Shown here: positions 27,306 through 35,386 of the stretch, in pieces
Layout of the letters: each line of letters starts with the position of its first letter
How positions within the stretch are numbered: the stretch's first letter is position 1
Source: Emticicia agri
Lineage (GTDB): Bacteria > Bacteroidota > Bacteroidia > Cytophagales > Spirosomataceae
Length of the DNA: 64,000 nucleotides
NCBI RefSeq assembly: GCF_004168285.1
Contig: NZ_SEWF01000006.1
Span: 1-64,000 of the forward strand
Direction of reading: 5' to 3'
Position numbers and translations under genes: made by a program
The notes under the pieces: generated by a model
What the model was told of the DNA's origin: nothing
Seen by the model: the letters and a program-made list of their open reading frames with translations, nothing else
Databases searched by the model: none

Positions 27306-27362
27306 CAAATTTGAGAAACTATTATAAATTGTTGATTAAGAGGATATTACCAAAATGTAAAG
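27306..27362 (-). promoter_or_regulatory. Pho-box-like repeats and -7-like element before plcP
   Basis: Minus-strand 11-bp units: CTTTACATTTT (27362-27352), GGTAATATCCT (27351-27341) and CTTAATCAACA (27340-27330). A -7-like CAAATTTG (27313-27306; one mismatch to TAnnTTTG) starts 27 bp after the last unit, as in the SusC and TonB-receptor promoters. The leader to ATG 27300 is only a few bases, so a leaderless or near-leaderless mRNA is implied. Confidence 0.45.
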
Positions 27363-27372
27363 AAAAAAATAA

Positions 27373-27395
27373 AGCAGAAGAAAAATTCCTCTGCT
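27373..27395 (-). terminator. Rho-independent terminator
   Basis: On the minus strand AGCAGAGGAATTTTTCTTCTGCT forms a hairpin followed by TTATTTTTTTC. It terminates the small acidic protein gene. Confidence 0.6.
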
Positions 27396-27449
27396 AATCT
27401 TCAATCAATTAACCTAAACAAACTATAATACTGTACGTATGAACTTCTG

Positions 27450-27641
27450 TTAAGCAACCAGTTTCATCTCTTTAATAGAGATTTCATCTTCATAAAATTC
27501 ATCAAATTCATCACCATCAAATGCCTCCTCATAAAACTCATCATCTGAATCTTCATAGATACGCTCTTCATTAAACCCATTAGTGATTCTGGCTGTATAT
27601 TTCCAGTGAAACTGATTCAATTGATAAGGTATTCTTTTCAT
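27450..27641 (-). CDS. Small acidic hypothetical protein
   Basis: 63 residues. The N-terminal third is basic/aromatic (MKRIPYQLNQFHWKY); the middle is strongly acidic (EDSDDEFYEEAFDGDEFDEFYEDE). A terminator lies just downstream, supporting a real transcript. A partial -7 element (GACCTTTG) lies at 27669-27662. No family recognised. Confidence 0.5.
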   Translation of the reverse strand: MKRIPYQLNQFHWKYTARITNGFNEERIYEDSDDEFYEEAFDGDEFDEFYEDEISIKEMKLVA

Positions 27642-27847
27642 ATACTTTTATTTTAATGCCACAAAGGTCGGGTTAAGATGTAAACTTACTATTGCCGTAA
27701 TATTAAGAAACTGCTAAGACCACGTTTCTGAAAGCTAAAACAGGCATATTAAAGGCATTGAAAGGAATGAAACTTTATTTTTTCTTAATATTCGGGTAAA
27801 CTCTATTTAATCTTAAAGGGGCTATTTTGTAGAAAACTTTATAAGTC

Positions 27848-28246
27848 ATGTTTCTTCTGCGACAAACCTATTTTCAGAATTTTTTATCTGTACTCCTTTT
27901 TATGCTTATTGTCTGTTATTATGCTTTTAATGGTATTCCGGAAGAGAGTTTCGAAAAGCAAAGCTACCCGGTAGAGAAAGCCACAGAATATGAAAATAGT
28001 GTTGAATTTGAAAAAAATGCCAGTCAGTTAAGGGCAGCTATATTAATGGAGGCTGATGCAGTACAGATAAATGGCTTGCTTTATCAGTTAGAGGTAGCAG
28101 TAGCCAATCTGAGTTCGGAGAAGGAAGCCAGAACACAGATACAGCGCATTTATGATTTGTTACTAAAGGATAATAAAAAAGCAGCTATTAAAAGTATCAA
28201 TCAGTTACGTACTTATTTGTTGAATAAATCTAAGGTTATTACTTAG
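27848..28246 (+). CDS. Hypothetical membrane-anchored or secreted protein
   Basis: 132 residues with one N-terminal hydrophobic segment (NFLSVLLFMLIVCYYAF, ~11-27), followed by a soluble, mostly helical region (RAAILMEADAVQINGLLYQLEVAVANLSSEKEA). It may be an uncleaved anchor or a signal peptide. It is followed by a strong terminator. I do not recognise the family. Confidence 0.65.
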   Translation: MFLLRQTYFQNFLSVLLFMLIVCYYAFNGIPEESFEKQSYPVEKATEYENSVEFEKNASQLRAAILMEADAVQINGLLYQLEVAVANLSSEKEARTQIQRIYDLLLKDNKKAAIKSINQLRTYLLNKSKVIT

Positions 28247-28266
28247 TCGAAATAATTAAATCAATG

Positions 28267-28301
28267 AAAAGGAGACCTTTTGAGCTAAAGGCCTCCTTTT
28301 T
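28267..28301 (+). terminator. Rho-independent terminator
   Basis: AAAGGAGACCTTT / AAAGGCCTCCTTTTT forms a stable hairpin ending in a T run, 20 bp after the 132-residue gene. Confidence 0.85.
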
Positions 28302-28550
28302 AGTTTATTTAGTGCTGAGAACTGGCTGTAATTACCGGAATAATCTGCAATTGCTGCGTGCGGATAATCGAACATTTTTTTTATTATGTGGAATAAAAAC
28401 AGAACGACTGCTGAAATATCCTGTTTTCTGTGCTTTATATAGAAAAATGAATGATTTGAAAAGAATAATGACAAGAGTGATATAATGATGTAAAGGTGCT
28501 GTTGTGCAGGTATCTGTTAAATTGATAAGGTCATTGTTACATATAAAAAT
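28302..28550. other. Intergenic spacer, nothing recognised
   Basis: About 250 bp between two convergent genes. No convincing ORF, RNA gene or repeat is seen. Confidence 0.5.
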
Positions 28551-28578
28551 GGTCTCCCTATATAACTATAAAGAGACC
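28551..28578 (-). terminator. Terminator for the beta-helix gene
   Basis: GGTCTC / GAGACC stem with an AT-rich loop; on the minus strand it is followed by ATTTTTAT. Confidence 0.6.
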
Positions 28579-28603
28579 GGTTTATCTATATATGATACAT
28601 TAG

Positions 28604-29470
28604 TTATTGAGAAGAACTGACTGTTGTAGGTGGTGCGCTGACAGCGTTTCCAACAATCTGATTATTGCCAAACGATACTACTTTTCCATTATATCCTACT
28701 CCTGCGGCTATACCGGTGTTGTTGCTGATAATTATATTATTTGAAAGTCGGGTTATGGAAGTAGACTGTTCAGGAGCAATTGCGATGGTGTTATTTGAAA
28801 TGTAAGAATTAACCACATTAACCCTTGATTTTTCTTTAGCTATAATGGCTGTTCCAACTCCCTGAATATGTACATTATCAATGAAAGCGACTGCACTGTC
28901 GGTAGCAGCAGCAGCGGTGCATTTTACACTTATGCCATTCATGGCATGTGGCCCGGTGATGGTTGTGTTTTTAACCGTAAGTATTGACTTACTGGCCGAA
29001 TTTTCTACTACAATACCATTCCCGCTTGCCCCACTGGCTGCCACAATTCCGCTGATAGAACAATCTTCAATATGAACCTGTGCCGCATTAAGAATTCTGA
29101 TTCCATTGGTACCTGTCCCGGCCCCATTGATAAAGACATCTTTGATGGTTACATGAATACCAGCTCCATTAATAATTATACCGTTAACACCAACAGATAA
29201 GATACTTGCCAGAGTACCTTCACCATTAATTGTGATAGATTTTGTAATCGAAATCGCTCCATATCCGGCCGGGTCTAAAGCTGATATTTCACCACCAGCA
29301 GCAGTTTTTGAAATAGCTCCTGCAAAAGTTTTACAGGGAGCAGTTCGGCTACAAGGATTAGCGTCATCACCCACACCTGAAACCCATGTACGGGTAGCTT
29401 GGGCGAAAGTAGTTTGCTGAAATACAACAGAAACCAGCAGCGTAATCAATAAAGTACTTATTTTTTTCAT
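28604..29470 (-). CDS. Secreted right-handed parallel beta-helix protein
   Basis: 288 residues with signal peptide MKKISTLLITLLVSVVFQQTTFAQ. The mature start TRTWVSGVGDDANPCSRTAPCKTFAGAI is a widely shared opening of secreted beta-helix proteins. Regular ~22-residue turns follow (ITKSITINGEG, IIINGAGIHVTIKDVFING, VHIEDCSISGI). No catalytic residues of a pectate lyase are evident. Possibly a surface or adhesin-like protein. It is 28 bp downstream of the DUF1566-like gene, so the two are likely co-transcribed. Confidence 0.75.
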   Translation of the reverse strand: MKKISTLLITLLVSVVFQQTTFAQATRTWVSGVGDDANPCSRTAPCKTFAGAISKTAAGGEISALDPAGYGAISITKSITINGEGTLASILSVGVNGIIINGAGIHVTIKDVFINGAGTGTNGIRILNAAQVHIEDCSISGIVAASGASGNGIVVENSASKSILTVKNTTITGPHAMNGISVKCTAAAATDSAVAFIDNVHIQGVGTAIIAKEKSRVNVVNSYISNNTIAIAPEQSTSITRLSNNIIISNNTGIAAGVGYNGKVVSFGNNQIVGNAVSAPPTTVSSSQ

Positions 29471-29498
29471 GAGAAATGTCTTTTAAATAGATGAGAAA

Positions 29499-30275
29499 TT
29501 AGAATCTTCTGATAGCTCTTACTTTGTAAGCTGTATTTTTAGGAGAAGTACCCTGACTACCTGTACTGAAATTAACATAATTGGCAGTTTCTGAAACCTG
29601 TCCGTAAGGTGCAGCTACTTCTGTCGAGCTCCAGTAATAACCAGCAGCATCATCCATTTCTACATTATTTCTTACCTGATATAAGATATACAATTCAGCT
29701 TTGGAAGGCAGATACCAGTCGCCATAATTTCCGCTTGAGGTTTGCGCAGCAGCCAAAGCCGCAGAAATACCATTTCCCTGCGCTTCATTAATAAGCTCGG
29801 TATTATACTGACCACCATATACACCATTTCTTACGGCGTTAGTATTCATATTACTGCCACTTATCCATTTCACACCTGCTCCGCCTGCATAGTCTCCCGA
29901 TGCCACCACCAAGCCGTGCTGTCCACTGTCATCTACATAAAATATAATTCCGCCTTGTGCCGATTGGCCAACCGAATAGGTAATTCCGGCTGTATTAAAC
30001 ATAGGAAGCCAGACAGACCCATTGTATGTATAAGGCCCGGCACCGCCCGCACAATTGGTACAATAAACCTGAATACCTGCCACAGGACTACTGATGGCAG
30101 TACGCTGAGATTCTGTCATTCGGGGCATAAGCATTCCTTTTTTGGTAGAAGTAGCTTCAATAATACTTCCGGGAGTTGCATCTTTGGGGTCAATGGTTAC
30201 GCTCTGTGCCTGTCCCGGAAAACAGAAGCCCAAGGCAATCATAACCCATAAAATGGCATGTAGGTGTTTTTTCAT
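29499..30275 (-). CDS. Secreted protein with a DUF1566/Lcl-type C-terminal domain
   Basis: 258 residues with signal peptide MKKHLHAILWVMIALGFCFPGQAQ. The N-terminal region has the KGMLMPRMTESQRTAI...PVAGIQVYCTNC pattern common in Bacteroidota surface proteins, then a short NGSVWLPM turn. From ~95 to the end, GGIIFYVDDSGQHGLVVASGDY...WYLPSKAELYILY...YWSSTE...AYKVRAIRRF is the DUF1566 (Lcl C-terminal) fold, a C-type-lectin-like module. Probably a cell-surface binding protein. Confidence 0.75.
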   Translation of the reverse strand: MKKHLHAILWVMIALGFCFPGQAQSVTIDPKDATPGSIIEATSTKKGMLMPRMTESQRTAISSPVAGIQVYCTNCAGGAGPYTYNGSVWLPMFNTAGITYSVGQSAQGGIIFYVDDSGQHGLVVASGDYAGGAGVKWISGSNMNTNAVRNGVYGGQYNTELINEAQGNGISAALAAAQTSSGNYGDWYLPSKAELYILYQVRNNVEMDDAAGYYWSSTEVAAPYGQVSETANYVNFSTGSQGTSPKNTAYKVRAIRRF

Positions 30276-30478
30276 GGTTAATTCAATGGTGAAAAGAGAT
30301 TATCAATTACTTTAGTATGTTTATCAAAATTAAGTAAAACACTCAACAGATACTATCATAGGGTGCCAATAAATCAGAATTATTTATTGAATGATAATCA
30401 ATTTTGAAAAATAGACCTGAAACGTTTCTACAAATCAGCTTCAAGCAGGGTATTAGCAAAGTCTCAACCAATTATTGC

Positions 30479-30486
30479 TATCTTTG
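30479..30486 (+). promoter_or_regulatory. -7 element TATCTTTG
   Basis: Exact match to TAnnTTTG, 54 bp before the response-regulator start. No obvious -33 TTG at 19 bp. Confidence 0.45.
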
Positions 30487-30540
30487 TAAATATCTATACA
30501 ATTAGAATGATATTATTCTACCTATCCTATACTTGGCTTT

Positions 30541-31236
30541 ATGAAAAAAATACTTCTTGTCGAAGACGAAATCAGTGTAGTCAGTTTTATCAGAAGCGGG
30601 TTGTCTGAAGAGAATTATGCTGTTTCAGTAGCACTTGATGGTACTACAGGCTCAAGCATGGCATTGGGCAATGAATTTGATTTGATTATTTTAGATATTA
30701 TGCTGCCTGATAAAAATGGCCTTGAAATATGCAAAGAGCTACGGGCTCATGCTATTCAGACACCTGTTTTGTTTCTGACTGCATTAGGAACCTCTGAAAA
30801 CATTGCCTTAGGTTTAAATACAGGAGCAGACGATTATCTGGTAAAACCCTTTAAATTTATTGAATTAAGTGCCCGCATTAAAGCATTGCTACGCAGGTCG
30901 GCTAATAAAACTGAATCTGTGAGCGAGTCTGCCCAGAATATATATACAATGGCAGACCTGAAAATTAATGATGATGCAAAAATAGTAGAGAGAGGAGGAG
31001 CAGTGATTTCGCTCACGGCTACCGAATACCGTTTGCTTTTAACATTGATGAAAAACAGAGGCAAAGTACTATCAAGATTAGATTTATTGGAAAGTGCCTG
31101 GGATATTAATTTCGATTTAGGTACAAATGTAGTGGACGTATATATCAATTATTTGCGCAAAAAATTAGACGGGGAGAATAAACAGAAACTAATCCATACG
31201 GTTATCGGCATGGGATATGTGTTGAAAGAAGCATGA
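30541..31236 (+). CDS. OmpR/PhoB-family response regulator
   Basis: 231 residues. Receiver domain ~1-118 with acidic VEDE (8-11), phospho-acceptor Asp in ILDIMLPD (~52), Thr in FLTALG and Lys in DDYLVKPF. Winged-helix DNA-binding domain ~130-228 (LTATEYRLLLTLMKNRGKVLSRLDLLE and VVDVYINYLRKKLD). The start of the kinase gene overlaps its end by 4 bp. The target genes are unknown; proximity does not show that it reads the Pho-like boxes. Confidence 0.9.
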   Translation: MKKILLVEDEISVVSFIRSGLSEENYAVSVALDGTTGSSMALGNEFDLIILDIMLPDKNGLEICKELRAHAIQTPVLFLTALGTSENIALGLNTGADDYLVKPFKFIELSARIKALLRRSANKTESVSESAQNIYTMADLKINDDAKIVERGGAVISLTATEYRLLLTLMKNRGKVLSRLDLLESAWDINFDLGTNVVDVYINYLRKKLDGENKQKLIHTVIGMGYVLKEA

Positions 31237-32609
31237 AAACTCAAACAAAAATAGCCGTTTCATTAGTAGTATTCAATATTGGTCTATTGCTACTCTTTGG
31301 CATTGGAATTTACTTTTTTCTGAATGAATATTCTTACGTTGATTTCTATAAACGTCTGGAAACCCGTGCTACCATAGGGGCAAAATATAACCTGAAAATT
31401 GACAGCGCTAATGCTGAAGCTTTTAAGAAAGTAAGAGAGCAACATCTTGAAAAACTGGAAGCAGAAAAAGAACATATCATAAAAATCAGCCCAGAAGTAT
31501 CATTAGAACAACAGGCTTCTACTTACCATTTACCTTTATCATTATTACAAGACTTACTAAAAGACGGTCGGGCGAGGTATCAGGAAGGAAGTAAGTTTTA
31601 TGGAGGAATCAAACTTCGGCACAATAATGCTACTTATTTATCTATTGTTTCGGCTAATAGTCGGTTTGTTTCTCATCATTTAACTTTTCTGCGGAATATA
31701 TTGCTCTGGGGCTTTTTATTCATTGTGGTGGTTACGGTATATCTGTCTATTTATTTCTCAAAGCATTTCTTTGACCCTATCAGAGAAATGATAGATAAAG
31801 TAAAGCAGATTAGTACCGAGAGTATTCACCTGAGATTGAAAGAGCCGGAAAATAACAATGAAATAAGCGAGCTGGCGAGTACTTTCAACGATTTGCTGAA
31901 TAGGATAGAAACCGCTTTTGAAACCCAGAAAAACTTTATCAGTAATGCTTCGCATGAATTGGCTACGCCACTAACGGCCATTATGGGAGAAGCAGACGTG
32001 GCTTTGATTAAAGAACGAAAACCCGAAGAGTATCAGAATGTACTACACAATGTGCTGACACAGGCCGAAAGGCTTAATCAGATAACTAAATCCTTACTTT
32101 TTCTTGCACAGACCGGGTATAAAGGTAAGAAAATAGTTTTTGAGATACTCAGGACGGATGAGTTAATATGGGAAGTAAAAGAATTAATAGACCGATTGAA
32201 CCCTGACAATAAAATTCTGGTAGATTTAAGTTTGCTACCCGAAGACCCCAAAAAACTCAAGATTAACGGCAACAGGCAGTTATTGCACTTAGCCTTAGCC
32301 AATATACTCAACAACGCCTGTAAATATTCACATAACAAACCTGTATCAGTACACATAGGCGCAAGTCAGGAACAGGTACTGCTTTTTATCAAAGATCAGG
32401 GAATTGGTATTCCTGAAAGCGAGCTTCCTTTTATCTATGACCCTTTCTTCAGGGCTTCAAATACCCGTTTATTTGAAGGATACGGCATTGGTCTGCCTTT
32501 GGCACGCAATATTATTAAACTGCATAACGGTACACTTTTAGTTACTTCTAAGGCCAATAGTGGCACAAGTGTACAAATCAATTTTCCCTTAGCTAAATTG
32601 ATTAAATAA
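31233..32609 (+). CDS. Membrane sensor histidine kinase (HAMP, HisKA, HATPase)
   Basis: 458 residues. Transmembrane helix 1 (~9-30), periplasmic loop of ~115 residues, helix 2 (~150-172), HAMP linker, then HisKA with phospho-acceptor His in ISNASHELATPLTAI. The ATPase domain shows NILNNACKYS (N box), DQGIGIP (G1) and GYGIGLPLARNII (G2). There is no PAS domain, so it is closer to CusS/QseC-like kinases than to PhoR. It is translationally coupled to the regulator. Confidence 0.9.
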   Translation: MKTQTKIAVSLVVFNIGLLLLFGIGIYFFLNEYSYVDFYKRLETRATIGAKYNLKIDSANAEAFKKVREQHLEKLEAEKEHIIKISPEVSLEQQASTYHLPLSLLQDLLKDGRARYQEGSKFYGGIKLRHNNATYLSIVSANSRFVSHHLTFLRNILLWGFLFIVVVTVYLSIYFSKHFFDPIREMIDKVKQISTESIHLRLKEPENNNEISELASTFNDLLNRIETAFETQKNFISNASHELATPLTAIMGEADVALIKERKPEEYQNVLHNVLTQAERLNQITKSLLFLAQTGYKGKKIVFEILRTDELIWEVKELIDRLNPDNKILVDLSLLPEDPKKLKINGNRQLLHLALANILNNACKYSHNKPVSVHIGASQEQVLLFIKDQGIGIPESELPFIYDPFFRASNTRLFEGYGIGLPLARNIIKLHNGTLLVTSKANSGTSVQINFPLAKLIK

Positions 32610-32714
32610 TTTTCTAATCTGATTCTAATCTCATTTATCGTATTCTAATTTGGTTCTTATACCTGACTAATACGGGCTATAGACATTTGTACCTAATAAT
32701 CAATTTAATTAGGC

Positions 32715-33197
32715 ATGCAAAAAACTATATTAATTCCAATTGATTTCCGCGTAGCTTCGCTGAATACCCTGAAATTTGCTCTTGAGAGTAGCACCGGAGA
32801 ACCACACAAAGTAATACTTATCTACGCTGAATTTTTGGACGACTCCATTACAGAACTGCTGTTCTACAGACCAGAAAGCAAAATAGCCAGTAAAATTACT
32901 CCTGAGTTTAAGAATGCAATGGAAGTGTTAAGAAACAGATTTGAATACCAGATAGCAGACCTGGAAATCAAATTGTTTCATAACAGAAGCAGGAGGGGCT
33001 TACGACGCTTCGTTGAAAACCATCAGGTTGATGCCATTTATATTCCGAAAACCTACCGCCTGAAAATGCCTAAAAAAGCATTTGATCTGGTAACTATTAT
33101 CAGACAGACTTTTAGTGACTTTCAGGAGATAGACTGGCCTCAGGATCTTGGTAATGCTTCAGAGAAAGATCATCTACAATACCTATTTAATCAATAA
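32715..33197 (+). CDS. Universal-stress-protein-like cytosolic protein
   Basis: 160 residues. It opens with KTILIPIDFRVASLNTLKFAL and KVILIYAEF, the beta1-alpha1-beta2 pattern of the Usp fold, but the usual ATP-binding G-2x-G-9x-G(S/T) motif is not evident. It lies 6 bp before the SulP transporter, suggesting a regulatory or accessory role for transport. Confidence 0.6.
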   Translation: MQKTILIPIDFRVASLNTLKFALESSTGEPHKVILIYAEFLDDSITELLFYRPESKIASKITPEFKNAMEVLRNRFEYQIADLEIKLFHNRSRRGLRRFVENHQVDAIYIPKTYRLKMPKKAFDLVTIIRQTFSDFQEIDWPQDLGNASEKDHLQYLFNQ

Positions 33198-33203
33198 AAA
33201 ATC

Positions 33204-34589
33204 ATGAGCAAGACCTCATTTCCTACCACTCCTTTGGGAAGGATAAAATTGTTTTTTACTTTTTTTGATTCCCGCTGGGAAGACATCAACAAAGACAACT
33301 GGGCTAAAGTTGTTTACAAAGATTTCAGTGCAGGGCTCATTGTTGCTATGACCGCTATACCTATGGCTATGGGTTTTGCTATGGCTATGGGCATGAGACC
33401 AGAAAACGGAATTATTGCGGGGGCTTTGGCTTGTATGGTCGGACGTACTTTTGGAGGATCAAAGTATCAGGTATATGGCCCCACAGCGGCTTTTATTCCG
33501 GTTATTGCGGCACTGTTTACGAAATACGGCCCTGCGAGTGGAGGTACATTTGAGGTTGCACACGGTTTTTTAGTTTTAGTTTCAATTATTGCAGGTATCA
33601 TACTCATTATTATGGGTACTTATGGTTTCGGGCGATTTGCCAAATTAGTTCCTAATTCTATTATTGTGGGTTTTACGATAGGTATTGCCGTAGCTATTGC
33701 TCTTACCAATTTAGAAGATGTATTAGGTATTGAATCATTCCGTGACTTATTGGGGCAAGATGAAGAAATAAGGGGGGGTATCATACACAACTTGCAAAGT
33801 GCCTTCCAGAACCTCGATAAAATCAATGTATGGTCTATTTTTCTGGGTTTATTAACTTTTGCTCTCGCCAAAGGACTGCTGCGTATTTCTATTTTTATTC
33901 CGGGTCCAATTATTGCCTTAGGTGTTTCTACGCTACTTTCTGCTACTGTTTTATCTGATAAGGGTATTATTTTAGTGAAAGATATCTATGGTTCAATCCC
34001 GAATAATTTCTTTGTATTTACTCCACCAAGCATGCCGGATATGACTGCTCAGGTAATAATCGACATCTTTTATTTTGTGGGGGCTATCGTATTTGTATCA
34101 GGTGTTGAAAGCGTTCTTTGTTCATCAATGGCCGATAGGTTAGCTAATAATAAAAGAACACCGTTTAATCCTGATAAAGAGTTTTTCGGGCAAGGTCTGG
34201 TACAGATAATTACACCATTAGTTCAGGGTTTTCCTTGTACGGGTGCTTTGGCCAGAACTGCCACCAGTATCAAGGCAGGGGCTACTACGCCGTTGGCAGG
34301 ATATTTCAAAGCTATTCTGAAATTAACAATGGCCTATTATTTAGCCCAATACCTGGAGTTGATTCCGATGGCTTGTATTGGTGGAATTCTTATCTGGGTA
34401 GCCAGCAATATGATAAAACCTTCTGAAATAAGAGAGGTAAAACACTTGGGTAAATTTGAGTTTGCCATGCTGTTGTACACAGCAGTAATGGTACCAGTAA
34501 CAGACTTCCTGACAGGGGTATTATCAGCCTTGATTATTTATTTTGTAGTAAAGGCTGTTTTCAAGAGAAAGGTTAAGAGTATATTATAA
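33204..34589 (+). CDS. SulP/SLC26 family anion transporter lacking a STAS domain
   Basis: 461 residues with the SulP core: DFSAGLIVAMTAIPMAMGFAMAMG (first helices), GPTAAFIPVIAA (helix 3) and ten or more further hydrophobic helices, including VSGVESVLCSSMADRLANN and QIITPLVQGFPCTGALARTATSIKAGATTPLAG. The protein ends right after the last helix, so the cytoplasmic STAS domain of typical SulP proteins is absent. The substrate may be sulfate, bicarbonate or another anion. It forms an operon with the Usp-like gene. Confidence 0.85.
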   Translation: MSKTSFPTTPLGRIKLFFTFFDSRWEDINKDNWAKVVYKDFSAGLIVAMTAIPMAMGFAMAMGMRPENGIIAGALACMVGRTFGGSKYQVYGPTAAFIPVIAALFTKYGPASGGTFEVAHGFLVLVSIIAGIILIIMGTYGFGRFAKLVPNSIIVGFTIGIAVAIALTNLEDVLGIESFRDLLGQDEEIRGGIIHNLQSAFQNLDKINVWSIFLGLLTFALAKGLLRISIFIPGPIIALGVSTLLSATVLSDKGIILVKDIYGSIPNNFFVFTPPSMPDMTAQVIIDIFYFVGAIVFVSGVESVLCSSMADRLANNKRTPFNPDKEFFGQGLVQIITPLVQGFPCTGALARTATSIKAGATTPLAGYFKAILKLTMAYYLAQYLELIPMACIGGILIWVASNMIKPSEIREVKHLGKFEFAMLLYTAVMVPVTDFLTGVLSALIIYFVVKAVFKRKVKSIL

Positions 34590-34610
34590 AGTTGAGTTGA
34601 CACACTTTTA

Positions 34611-34645
34611 TGAGAGCCATTGGATTATCTGATGGCTCATTTTTA
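34611..34645 (+). terminator. Rho-independent terminator
   Basis: TGAGAGCCAT / ATGGCTCA with a TGGATTATCTG loop, then TTTTTAA. It follows the SulP gene. Confidence 0.8.
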
Positions 34646-34741
34646 ATCAATAGCAGCAGTCTGGTGTTTATATTTGCCTGGGGATACCTTGAATTTCTTT
34701 TTAAACATCCGGTTGATTAAACTTCTTGATTCTTTATTGGG
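34643..34741 (-). pseudogene. 3' remnant of an AraC-family regulator
   Basis: Minus-strand reading with no start codon. Its 32 residues include SRSLINRMFKKKFKVSPGKY and end at a TAA stop (34645-34643). This is the conserved last helix-turn-helix of AraC/XylS proteins (S-x-x-x-x-R-x-F-K-x-x-x-G-x-[ST]-P-x-x-Y). An in-frame stop lies directly upstream, and the 5' part has been replaced by the DinB gene, whose end it overlaps. It is a deletion relic. Confidence 0.7.
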
Positions 34742-35243
34742 TTAAAATCTTCACGGTAACTAATAGCTGCCCTACATGCCTTGTGGTATGCTCGGCGGAG
34801 TGGGTTAATAGTCCGATGACTGTTGAAGGGAGTTTTGCCCGACCCACTTCCCGTGCTTGCGTTAGTATTTTTTCGTCGGTATTAGCTAATGCCGCAATAG
34901 ATTGTTCAATCTGCCTGTCGAGCGCTGATAATAACTCTTTTGCTGTAATTTTTTCATTATATTTTCCTTCTGCTGCCAAAGCAGTCAATTGTGCAGTAGT
35001 GAGTGTTTCTCCACGTGCATACGTAAAGAGCCTGTCTAAAACGCCTGTGAGGTGTTGCAAATGAAAAGCCGGAGCCGCTACATTGGCAGGGCGTTCCCAT
35101 AAAAGATTATCAGGGAAATCGGCCAGCATCGCATGCACTTCTTCCTGTGCTTGTAGTAGTGCATGGGCAATTGGTTGCAACAAAGCAGGAATATTCGGGA
35201 GTGGCCCACGGAGCCATACTTCTAATTTTGGAGCATCAGCCAT
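34734..35243 (-). CDS. DinB-family protein
   Basis: 169 residues, four-helix-bundle DinB_2/DfsB type. It carries FHLQHLTGVLDRL (first metal-binding His region) and LTHSAEHTTRHVGQLLV (two further His), the usual three-His divalent-metal site. These are thiol or damage-responsive hydrolases or transferases of unknown substrate. The 3' end replaces the body of an AraC-type gene. Confidence 0.85.
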   Translation of the reverse strand: MADAPKLEVWLRGPLPNIPALLQPIAHALLQAQEEVHAMLADFPDNLLWERPANVAAPAFHLQHLTGVLDRLFTYARGETLTTAQLTALAAEGKYNEKITAKELLSALDRQIEQSIAALANTDEKILTQAREVGRAKLPSTVIGLLTHSAEHTTRHVGQLLVTVKILTQ

Positions 35244-35386
35244 TTTTTAGCTTCTATTGGTTGTTATACTTACTGCTTCGGAAAAGAGTTCTAATCTGCC
35301 CAAAGCATCTCTTAGGGTACTAACACCAATCATATTAACTAAATTTCATCTCATACCTAATTGAATGAAAAAGAAATAAGATGCTC

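Noticed and set aside
27784-27816. Pho-like box before the 132-residue protein gene
   Set aside because: CTTAATATTCG and TTTAATCTTAA are 22 bp apart, but the unit between does not match and the -7 (TATTTTGT) is off consensus.
28264-28485. 73-residue ORF after the 132-residue gene
   Set aside because: Its start lies inside a terminator stem and the peptide has no coding character.
30541-32609. The two-component pair as the PhoB/PhoR controlling the repeats
   Set aside because: The kinase has no PAS domain, the regulator is not distinctive, and no pst or phoU genes are adjacent; it cannot be assigned from location.
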